DNA from: Boswellia sacra | Taxonomy: Eukaryota; Streptophyta; Magnoliopsida; Sapindales; Burseraceae | Direction: 5' to 3' | Assembly (NCBI GenBank): GCA_013180625.2 | Contig: SNVD02002538.1 | Span: 434,001-498,000 of the forward strand | DNA length: 64,000 bases | Shown: positions 1-8,979 of the stretch, one piece after another | Numbering within the stretch: the stretch's first letter is position 1 | How the letters are laid out: the number at the start of each line of letters is the position of its first letter | Program-made: the position numbers and the translations under genes | Notes under the pieces: model-generated | Told to the model about the DNA's origin: nothing | Databases searched by the model: none | What the model saw: only the letters and a program-made list of their open reading frames with translations

Positions 1-341
1 TATATTTGTTAAACTTTCCATATATATAAATTCTTAATAATTTTACAAATAATGCAAATACTTTAATAAAAATTACATTTTAATTAATAATTAACATCTT
101 TTAGTATATTAACATCAATTTAGTCATATTATAATGATATGATGAGAAATTGATAAGGGAGTTATTTGTAATAATGTAAATGTTACAGAGGATGAAGTTG
201 TACAAATATAAAGATTATAGGGGTGTGATTGAAAAAATATAAATAGAGACGGGGCGAGGCGGGGCAAAAAAAATTTGAGCGGGGCGGGACTGGATACTTG
301 CCGCCCCATACCCGCCCCGCCCCGCCCCAGTTCCAAGCCTA
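1..341. mobile_element. hAT-like non-autonomous element, 3' portion
   Basis: The stretch is AT-rich at its left, then GC-rich between about 250 and 335 with repeated GGGGCGGGGC / CCCGCCCC words, ending in CCAAGCCTA. The left part matches 31480-31600 closely (shared words around ATTAATTAACATCTTTTAG) and the right part resembles 32130-32285. It is therefore a second copy of the element at 31225-32285, about 0.5 kb shorter internally, with its left end outside the window. Its reading frames are low-complexity and not coding. Confidence 0.6.
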
Positions 342-960
342 TTTCCACCATTATTATTGGAATCTAATAACTGAAGAAAGTATTTGCTTAACTTTATGGA
401 ATCTCTTTCTCAATATATAAATATAATAAAGAGAACATAATTTTACGAGAAGAAAGTTACTTTCGTTATCATTCATTTTTCTTTTAGATAATTTGAACAT
501 AAATTAAACAAACATACTGATGGAGAGATACCGGATCGTTACACACTAAAATAATTAACATGTTTAATAACAACAAAACAATACTAATGAATAAGTTGGG
601 ATTTATCCTGGGCTTATATAGAGATTCTCTGATTAAATGCAGCCCGAATCTCTTAGCCCAATTATATGAAAGCCCAATTATTTCCATTTAAACTCGAAGC
701 CTAAAATACGAGCCCAAAGAACATGAACTCAAAAGCTAAAACGTTTTGGGCCACTTGGGCCTCTCCAGTCCAACTCCATCTGCATCTCCGTCTCCGTCTC
801 CAAACTCCAAGCAGCCTTGGTCATCTTCTTCAACGCCAACAGTCCATGTTCCGTTGCTGAAATCAAGCAAGTCTTTCGAGAATTAAGATAAGTATACCAA
901 ATAAATCAATCAACACCTGCACGATTGCTTTGAACAAATCTTTAACAACTTGTTTTTAGC
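342..960. other. Intergenic, no gene seen
   Basis: AT-rich sequence between the repeat and the vicilin promoter. A CT-rich stretch (CATCTCCGTCTCCGTCTCC, near 780-800) is visible. No open frame resembles a known protein. Confidence 0.5.
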
Positions 961-980
961 GGGAAGTGGAGAGCCAAGCT

Positions 981-1056
981 CCGGCCACGTGTTTCATGGA
1001 CATGCACGTGTCCATATGCGAGACACGTAACTCATCTTCTTCCTTTTTATACTCAA
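981..1056 (+). promoter_or_regulatory. Seed-type promoter: G-boxes, RY motif, TATA-like box
   Basis: A G-box CACGTG lies at 986-991. An RY motif CATGCA (1001-1006) overlaps a second G-box CACGTG (1005-1010), and an ACACGT core follows at about 1023. A TATA-like TTTTTATACTC lies near 1044-1054, about 40 bases before the start codon. RY motifs bind B3 factors of the ABI3/FUS3/LEC2 class and G-box/ABRE cores bind bZIP factors such as ABI5. The pairing is typical of storage-protein promoters, and the placement just upstream of a vicilin-like gene fits seed-specific, ABA-responsive expression. The motifs are seen; the regulation is inferred. Confidence 0.65.
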
Positions 1057-1092
1057 GACTTGACTTAACGCTTCCAACGCAAACAGCGAAAG

Positions 1093-3609
1093 ATGAACAA
1101 ATCATCTTCGATGTTATTGCTTCGAGTTCTCTCGCTAATCAGCTTCTTTGTTTCCGTTTCTTTCTCTTTATGGCACGCAGAGGCTTTATTGCATGATCAG
1201 GACTGTGCAGGTGTGGGGACTTTGGTGAAGAGAAGTGAGAGGAGCTCTGTGATTGAGACAGAATATGGACAGATCTCAGCCGTTGAAATCAGTGATGGAA
1301 CAAGAGGTCCTTTTTATCTTCAGTTCATCACATTGGAGCCAAATTCATTACTTCTTCCCGCACTTCTCCATGCGGGCATGGTATTCTATGTCCACACAGG
1401 TACATCCAAATTTCAATGAATGAACTTGCATTCCAAATATTCTGATACTCTCATTGATAGTAGAAGCATTGAAGTACGTGAAAACATTTGCATGATTTCG
1501 GAGTGTAGGGAGTGGGAGGCTGAGCTGGACCGATGACGATGATGACATAAGAAGGTTGAATATACGGCGAGGAGATGTGTATGGGCTGAAACCAGGGTCT
1601 GTTTTCTTCGTAGAGAGCAACTTGGAGCCGGAACGAGAGAAGCTTAGACTATATACAATCTTTTCTAATACAGAGGACGACTCATTTGTATAAGCTCTTT
1701 GTTGCACCGTCAATTTTGTTGTTGAGAAAAAAAATGTTTTGTCCACATAATTTATACGCACTTTAATTGCGTGTGAATGCAGGAACCAGAGATTGGAGCT
1801 TACACAAGCATTAGTGACCTGATCCTTGGATTTGATAAGAAAGTCTTGCAATCAGCTTTCAAGGTATAATTTAAACTGAAGATTAATTCTGATCATCTCA
1901 CATTTTCGAAAGTAATGTTTTAATTTGCATCTCATCACTCAATAATGTAAAATTTCGATGCATTTTGGTGGTTCCGGGCTGCAGATGAATCTCTTATATT
2001 CAGAGAGGTGAGTCTGACTCGAAAGCACTATATAGCTTGGTTTTTCGAAACAATAGCCGAAATTAATCATTTTTAAATTTCTTATTATATTATATTATAT
2101 TATTTCGTTTTTTTTTTCTGCTGCAATTAATTAAGTGATATTATTCTGAGTTTATCAGAACTAAATTGAGTTCTGCATCTTCTGGTTTGTGTACTAAAAC
2201 AACTTAATGACTTATGCAATATGGTGCGTCAATAGGTCCCTGAAGAATTCATAGAAGCGCTAACAAGTACAACAAGGCCTCCACCCATGGTTCATGCACT
2301 GCCAAGGAAGAAGAAAACAGCCTTCTGGGAATTGGAAGCTCGATTCCTGAAAGCTTTTCTAGGTGGCAGAGGTGGCAATTTGCAGGGCCTAACCAGCAAG
2401 AAGAAGAAGAAGAGTAAAACATACAACATCCTCGATGCTGATCCAGATTTCGAAAATTGTAATGGGTGGAGCCTAACAGTTGATAGGAAAGATTTGCATT
2501 CATTGAAGGGCTCGAATATTGGTATTTTCATGGTGAACTTGACAAAGGTTGGTTTGGCTCTAGCTATTAGCATACAGTAAATACACTAACCTGAACTCGC
2601 TAACCATATCTAATTGCAACTATTTTATTTCTTTGTTTTTCAAAAGGGTTCAATGATGGGACCGCATTGGAATCCCATGGCTACTGAGTTAGCAATAGTG
2701 CTACGCGGACAAGGGATGATTCGGGTGGTTTGTCCAAGCGCAAGCAGTAGTGCAAGAAATTCAAGCTGCAAAAACAGGAGGTTTAGAGTGGAGGAAGGAG
2801 ATGTTTTTGCTGTGCCAAGATTCCATCCCATGGCTCAGATGTCATTTAACAATGACTCATTTGTTTTCATGGGGTTCAGCACAACAAGAGGGAAAAATCA
2901 TCCTCAATTTCTAGCAGGAAAGAGCTCAGTCCTCAAAGCGCTAGACGAACGAATCTTGGCTACATCCTTCAATGTGTCTAACACAACAATCCATCAGCTC
3001 CTGGCTCAGCAGGTAGATTCAGTCATATTAGATTGCACATCCTGTGCTGAAGAGGAGGAGATGCTAATGGAGGAAGAAATTAAGAAAGAAAGGGAGGAAG
3101 AAGAGGCCCGAAAGAGAGAGGAAGAGAGAAAGAGAGAGGAGGAAGAGAGACAGCGAGAGGAGGAGGAAGCCAGGAAGCGCAAGGAGGAGGAAGAGAGAAA
3201 AAGAGAAGAGGAGGAAGCCAGGAAGCGTGAGGAGGAGGAAGAGAGAGAGAGAGAAGAGGAAGAAGCTAGAAAGCGCGAGGAGGAGGAAGAGAGAAAGAGG
3301 GAAGAGGAGGAAGAGAGAAAGAGAGAAGAAAAGGAGGCCAGAGAGAAAGAAGAAGAAGAAGAAAGGGAGAGACAACAAGAAGGAGAAGAAGAAGAAGCAA
3401 GGAGACAAGAAAGAGAAAGGGAGAGAGAGGAGGCTAGGAAAAAAGAAAGAGAGAGAGAGAAAGAGGAAAGGAGACGGCGAGAAGAGGCAGCTGAGAGAGA
3501 GCAAGAAGAGGCCAGGAGGCAAGAGGAGAAAAGGCAAAGGGGAGAGAAACAACCAGAAGAGGAATTTGGCAATGGGCAGAGAAGAGCTCTTAAAGATGCG
3601 TCGAAGTAG
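1093..3609 (+). CDS. Vicilin-like seed storage protein with Glu/Arg-rich tail
   Basis: Five exons fit with conserved GT-AG sites and frame: 1093-1399, 1509-1687, 1783-1863, 2236-2547 and 2647-3609, giving about 613 residues. Residues 1-31 form a signal peptide (hydrophobic LLLRVLSLISFFVSVSFSL), so the protein should enter the secretory route to storage vacuoles. Two cupin barrels follow, roughly residues 50-190 and 290-420. The second has the GPHWNPMATELAIVLRGQG signature, with His-x-Asn where metal-binding cupins have His-x-His, which argues for a non-enzymatic role. Residues about 428-600 are almost only Glu, Arg and Lys in imperfect 15-16-residue units (like EEEEARKREEEERKR), predicting a long charged helix. 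The best relatives I recall are the Arabidopsis vicilin-like proteins At2g18540 and At4g36700. The start is the first ATG after the TATA-like box and directly precedes the signal peptide. No lesions were seen. Confidence 0.88.
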
Positions 3610-3676
3610 TAGGATTTATGCTTGTCCGTAGCTTGAAGATGCAAACTGTGGCCTCGATCATCAGTTCACTTGTGTG

Positions 3677-3682
3677 AATAAA
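3677..3682 (+). terminator. Poly(A) signal of the vicilin-like gene
   Basis: A canonical AATAAA lies 68 bases after the stop codon, followed by T/TG-rich sequence. It is the likely near-upstream polyadenylation element. Confidence 0.55.
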
Positions 3683-3964
3683 AGGATTTATCTTTAAAGT
3701 TTTTCCGTGTAAAGAGTTTGTGATCCCGTGTTTCTTCTTGTTAATGCAATAAGCTTTCTTGACTCATTTTTGTCTGTACTTGTTGGCATAGAAATTTTCG
3801 AAGGAATGATGTTATAATTGAACTTGAAACGGGTACCTTAAGTGAAGCAAATGCTAATGTGATTGTTCTAGCAGCAGCTGTAAGCTTAGGATGTTACTTG
3901 CTATCTCCAATCTTGTCTTCCCATTTTCAAATTTGATTACCTTCACAATCTCAAAAATTGCAAT
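3683..3964. other. 3' flank of the vicilin-like gene
   Basis: Probable end of the 3' UTR and spacer up to the first LTR fragment. Nothing else was recognised. Confidence 0.4.
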
Positions 3965-4255
3965 TGTGTTTCGGCTCGTTAGCCTTTAATGATAGAATCC
4001 CATATTGCTTGGGAATTTGAAGGTAGGTTTGTAAGAGAGACTTATAAATACTTCTTACATCCTACGTTAGTCTAGTGCCAAGATTTTGGATCTCTTTCTC
4101 GGCTTATAAAAGAGAGGCCTTATATGATATAAAAGGTGTACCAAAGTTTTTTCATAAAAGGTGGACCAAAGTTTTCTCATGTGTGAGGGTCTATAATTAG
4201 TACTTTTTTAGTTGATATTTTTCTCTTTTCATTTGTTTATTTTGGTCATTTAACA
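3965..4255 (+). repeat. Copia LTR, 5' part (left arm of an inverted pair)
   Basis: It begins TGTGTTTCGGCTCGTTAG and contains TATAAAAGAGAGGCC, the LTR promoter region, like TATAAAAGGGAGGCC in the intact LTR at 7733-8222. It ends near TTTGTTTATTTTGG, where the inverted copy starts. Confidence 0.7.
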
Positions 4256-4550
4256 AATTGATACCAAAAGAAATACTCAAAACAAATGAAAAAGAAAAAC
4301 ATCAACTAAAATTGTAAAATTGTCCTTAATAAAAAGTCATTCACATATGAGAAAACTTTGGTACACCTACCTAACATATCACATAATCACATAAAGGTGT
4401 GTTTTGAATAGGATCACAAAGAGACCCAAAATCTTGTCACTAACCAATATGGGATGTGAGATGCATTTATAAGTCTCTTACAAAACCACCTTCAAATTTC
4501 CGAGCAATGTAGGATTTAATCACTAAAAGTTAATGAGCCAAACCACAACA
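4256..4550 (-). repeat. Copia LTR, 5' part, inverted
   Basis: Read on the minus strand it starts TGTTGTGGTTTGGCTCATTA at 4550 and runs through the same promoter-side sequence as 3965-4255, so the two form an imperfect palindrome centred near 4256. The pol fragment to its right ends at this LTR, as a 3' LTR should. Confidence 0.7.
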
Positions 4551-6304
4551 AATTTGCACACTGGCAAATCCACTTTAGCGAATTACCAGAGCATAGCCCA
4601 AAAACTCATTTGTTGCCCATATTCTCTGTCACATTTTGTAACATCTTCAAAATGCATCAAATGGCGCAATCAAACTTATCAAATGTTAATCAAGCCTAGA
4701 CAATGATTGAATTTGACATTTTCACCACCTTGGTCATCATATTTGCAGGATTCCCAACAGTTTCAATATTCTAAAGTAAGATTTTTCCTTCATTAATAAT
4801 CTCGCACACAACATGTTATCAAACATCAATTTGCTTTATACGAACAAGAAATATTGGATTCTTCCCTGAATGAATAGCACTCTAACTGTTTGAATAAACA
4901 ATCACATTCTTCAGAACATTCCTGATTCTTCTAGCAATCATTCTAACCAAATACCTTCCTTCACAACCTTTATAACTATGATGCACTCTACCTCTATAGT
5001 AGACAAAGTAACTATAGATTATGTAGTAGACTTTTAACTCACTGGTGCTTTTACAAAAGTAAACACATATCAATTGTGGACCGATATTTATCTAAATCAC
5101 CAATATAATTTGAATCAACATAACCAATAATACATTGAGCATAAATATCATCTCTCTTAATCTTTAATAAGTGCCCTATAATATATTTCAGGGCTTGCCA
5201 ATGTCCTTTTCTTGAATCATGCTTGTACCGACTTACAACGTCAACTGCATGTGAAATGTCAAGCCTTGTATCAACATAACATAAATCAAGCTACCAACTG
5301 CATTGGAATAAAGAACTCGAAACATTTTCTCTTGTTCTTAATCTATACTTGGAGATAAAGATGCACTAAGCCTTTGACTCTTCAATGATGTCAAAACATT
5401 ATAACACCTTTTTAAAATATTGCTTCTAAGTCAAACAAACATTGTCATTTCCTCTATTTTTGCTAATCTCCATATGAAAAATCTTCTTAGCTTCTCTTAG
5501 ATTCTTCATATCAAGCTATTAATTTAACTGAGTCTTTAACTTTCCAATTTTTTTGACATTCTTCAAAGCTAACAATATATCATCAACATCCAAGAGCAAA
5601 TAAATGAAAATACCATCTTGTAGCCTTCAAAAATTCACACAATTATCAAGCTTGCTTCTTATGTACTTCTGAACCATCATAAACCAATCAAGTCGTTTAT
5701 ATCATTGTCTTGGTGATTGTATCCATAAAGCGATTTTTTCAGTTTGCAAAACAAATTTCTTTACCAACAAACTTAATTCCCTCAAGCTGAGTCATATAAA
5801 TCTCTTCTTCCAAGTCACTATGTAAAAATGTGGTTCTCACATCATGTTGAACTAGTTCAAGATTCATTTGAGTTACCGAGGCAAGTAAGATTCTAATGCA
5901 AAAGTGCTTAACAATTGAAGAAAATACATAATTATAGTTAATTCCTTCCTTCTGAGCATGGCCTTTTACCACCAATTTTGCCTTGAAACAAATGTCATTC
6001 TTATTAGAAAATCCTTCTTTTTTACACCCACTTGTACTCAATTACCTTTTTATTCTTAAGAAATTGAGCTAGCTCCCAAGTTCTGCTCTTCTGAAGAGAC
6101 TAAATCTCTTCTTCTATAGCTTTCTTCCATTTATCTACTTCTGAACATCTGACTGGAGGGGATATAATCATCTACAATTGGAATTGCATAGGCTAACATA
6201 TCAACAAATTGAGCAAGATTGTGAATCTCACATCTTGGACTATTAACTACAATTTATTCTTATTGTTGTTAAGGTTCTTGAGTAGAATCCTACTCTTTTT
6301 GTTA
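4551..6304 (-). pseudogene. Copia pol remnant (reverse transcriptase / RNase H)
   Basis: Minus-strand translation around 6041-6170 gives WKKAIEEEI then stop-interrupted SLQKSRTWELAQ. The 5739-6041 frame gives KAKLVVKGHAQKEGINY, QHDVRTTFLHSDLEEEIYM, the classic start of a Copia reverse transcriptase. The region down to 4551 holds degraded RT and RNase H sequence with many stops. Typical Copia pol is far longer, and integrase is missing. The rightmost bases resemble the spacer before RT, with stops. Confidence 0.75.
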
Positions 6305-6576
6305 AATTTTCTTCTCTTTCATTTGTTTTTTTTGGTATTTGTGATTTTGTCCAATACTTTGAATATTTGGATTATTGCCCAAAAACTTTGTAATTTCTTT
6401 GAAGTTTTTGGAAGTTTTTCCATTGTGCATGAGGACAAAGGTATTTATACCAAACCTCGTTAAACTTGGTTTTCTCCTTTATTTTGTATTATTATTAGTA
6501 TTTTAATTTTACCTCTTAGAATCATATTCAAGTAGCTAGCATTAGGAGTTGTGTAAAGTTTTTACTTCGCACAACA
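6305..6576 (+). repeat. Copia LTR, 3' part (5'-truncated)
   Basis: It aligns with about 7960-8222, sharing GGTATTTGTGATTTT, AAAAACTTTGTAATTTCT, GGTTTTCTCCTTTATTTTG and CATATTCAAGTAGCT. It ends CGCACAACA directly before a primer-binding site, so it is the R-U5 end of a 5' LTR whose promoter half is missing. Confidence 0.7.
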
Positions 6577-7732
6577 AGTGGTATCAAAGCTTAGGTAGTT
6601 GGGTCTTAAGTGGATTATTTTTGTTGGAGTTATCAATAGTTACATCTGTGGAGTAATCTACTAATCTTGTAGTGTGAGGCAAAAAATGGCAACATCATTG
6701 TATACGCCGACAAAGACGATGATTATAACAAATGCAAAAATAAATTGCAGAGAAATTTGATGGTCAAAATAATTTTGGTTTATGGCAAAGCCAGGTAATG
6801 GATAGTTAATTGTGTTAATAAGATTTGGATATAGTTCTAAAACCAACAAAACCAAAGATATAAGTATAAATGACTGGGACAAGCTAAATATAAAAGCTAA
6901 TGGGTTGATTTGCTCATGTCTATGTAGAGAGCAAAAATATCCATTTAAGAAATAAACCTCCGCTAGCAAATTTTTAAAGATATTGGAAAACAAGTACATG
7001 AAAAAAAGTAATGAGAATTGACTATATCTATTAAAGAGATTGTTTCGTTTTTAGTTGAATCTAGGTACGAGTTTTAATAGCCACATTAATACAATTAACA
7101 AATTAATAGATGATTTGTTAAATTTAGATGAATCTTTCAAAGATAAACGGAAGGTCATGCTGTTTATCGGCTCTAGTCCAATTGAATTAGGTCATCTTTG
7201 TATTACACTCATCCATGGGAAAGAAAAATCGTCTTTTGAAGAAGACTGTTCTACGTTGCTCAATTATAAAATTTGGAAGAAAGATCAAAAGGAAAATAGG
7301 GATGAGTCAGCAAAAGTATATAGCATAAGGGCAAAATTAGAGTTGTAAGATGGAGAGAATGTGCAGATCTCGTTTGAAGGGAATATCTGATAAAGATAAG
7401 TGTGTCTTTTATCATAAGAAAGGATATTGGAAGAAAAATTGTCCAAGCTTCTAAAAGAAAGATAAAGGGTGAGGGAAAGCTACTTTTGATGCATATGTAG
7501 CTAAGCATGAAGTAAAAGAGTCCGATTTTGTTCTACTTGGCCTACTATCAGCAACTGTCAGCATCTTGGTCTGTTAAGTGGATTTTGGATTTGGATTATA
7601 CTTTCAATATGAGCCCCGACAGGGAATGGTTCGTCAAATTCAAAGAGCTCGATGATAAAGTTGTTTTCCTGGGCAATGATGATTCAAGGGAGAAGTTTTT
7701 GGTTAGGCCCTGCTAATTTGCCAATGTGGTTT
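6577..7732 (+). pseudogene. Copia gag and protease remnant
   Basis: The frame 7055-7348 carries a gag (UBN2-type) core with FNSHINTINKLIDDLL, KRKVMLFIGSSP and LCITLIHGKE. About 7400-7450 encodes a zinc knuckle CVFYHKKGYWKKNC in which the second Cys and the His of CX2CX4HX4C have both become Tyr. About 7560-7680 encodes WILDLDYTFNMSPDREWF, matching the Copia protease region, where the expected catalytic DSG/DSA-like motif reads DLD. The sequence then joins the 3' LTR directly: integrase, RT and RNase H are absent, so this is an internally deleted copy. Stops separate the frames. Confidence 0.75.
6579..6590 (+). promoter_or_regulatory. Primer-binding site of Copia element
   Basis: TGGTATCAAAGC starts two bases after the LTR end. 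It differs by one base from the usual initiator-Met tRNA complement TGGTATCAGAGC used by plant Copia elements to prime minus-strand synthesis. Confidence 0.75.
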
Positions 7733-8222
7733 TGTTGCGTTTTGGCTTATTAGACTTCGGTGAATATATTCAGCTTTGCTTGGAAATTTGAATGTGGGTT
7801 TGTAAGAGACTTGCAGATACATGTCACATCCCACGTTGGTTAGTGACAAGATTTTTGGATCTCTTTGTAGGCCTATAAAAGGGAGGCCTGATGTAATATG
7901 TTAGCTGTACCAAAGTTTTTCCAGGTGCAAGGATTTTGTTATCCAGGATCTCTATAGATAATATTTTCTCTCTGTCTATTTCTTTTAGGTATTTGTGATT
8001 TTTTCTAAAATTTGGGTATATGTATTGCCGCTCAAAAACTTTGTAATTTCTCTTTTGACATTAGTGAGAAGTTTTTATGAAGTCTCGATGACGTGAGTAT
8101 TTATACTGAACCTGTTAGAGTTGGTTTTCTCCTTTATTTTGCATTATTTTATTTTTGACTCATAGAATTATATTCAAGTAGCTGACATTGGGACTTTTGT
8201 AGCGTTTCTGTTGCGCACAACA
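7733..8222 (+). repeat. Copia LTR, full length (about 490 bp)
   Basis: It starts TGTTGCGTTTTGG and ends GCGCACAACA, giving the terminal TGTTG...CAACA inverted repeat of a plant LTR. It contains a TATA box in CCTATAAAAGGGAGGCC near 7871. It is the reference copy used to read the other LTR fragments. Confidence 0.75.
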
Positions 8223-8979
8223 GCTAGGATATCAATTACAATTATGCAATACATAAGAAAATTAAAAAAAAAAAAAATCTTTCTTTGGATTTGGAAACCA
8301 AAATTGAAAATGCATAAGAGATCAATCGACCATTTGGGTTTCCAATACACAGCTAAGAGAATCATGAATGATCATAAGATCCATAGGAGAGTGATATCAG
8401 TTACAAGGAGATGCATCCTTGACGCAGCAGATCCAAGAGAGACTTTATGTTATGCAAAATGCAATCGTGTGATATTCATATGGCTCATCTGTAAATGCCA
8501 ATCTTGACACAGTTTCATTCCGCTTCTACAACAAACGAGTACACGAATGATTTTGTCTTAGGTAGAATTTCATAACCCCAAAATGTCAGCAGCCATACTA
8601 CAATTGTCTCATAAATTCACGCACAGACGCACTAACTTAAAAGTTAGCCCCTACAGAAGGAGTACCTGAATCCTGCTGGACTTGGATATATAGACTCTAA
8701 AGCGGATTCGATCAGATTCCCCCTGAAGCTCAGTATATTGATCAGATCAAGAAATGAGGATTAAGCAGGAAGGAAATATAGGGTCCATGATACCTATGAA
8801 GATCAAAACTTCCGATAATTAAACAGATGTATAGAAGGCTATCAAAAACAGCTCGGATCAACTAGGTTTCAACACAAAAAGAGAGAATTAATGGCCTAGC
8901 AAGCATTACTGGCCACCACAAAGAATAGGTGATCACTGATCATATACAAGGTTGATAGAAACCACAACTGAAGGCAGAC
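8223..8979. other. Spacer and probable 3' UTR of the PP2C gene
   Basis: There is no coding frame of interest. The part nearest 8979 should be the 3' UTR of the minus-strand phosphatase gene; the transcript end cannot be placed. Confidence 0.4.

Larger units (their letters stand above)
3965..8222. mobile_element. Scrambled Ty1/Copia LTR retrotransposon composite
   Basis: Pieces of one Copia family lie in mixed orientation: a 5' LTR part (+) at 3965-4255, the same LTR part (-) at 4256-4550, pol (-) at 4551 to about 6304, the 3' part of an LTR (+) at about 6305-6576 followed by a primer-binding site, gag and protease remnants (+) to 7732, and a full LTR (+) at 7733-8222. The outer flanks GCAAT (left) and GCTAG (right) do not match, so there is no target duplication around the whole. 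All coding parts have stops or frameshifts, so the composite is dead. One inversion of about 4256-6304 would restore a normal LTR in the middle. Confidence 0.75.

Noticed and set aside
1984..2007. A possible micro-exon (ATGAATCTCTTATATTCAGAG) in the vicilin-like gene
   Set aside because: Splice sites exist, but joining AFK directly to VPEEF matches the family and keeps frame.
3006..3644. Long minus-strand Ser/Leu-rich frames opposite the vicilin tail
   Set aside because: They are the mirror of the GAG/AGA-rich Glu/Arg coding repeat and have no signal of their own.
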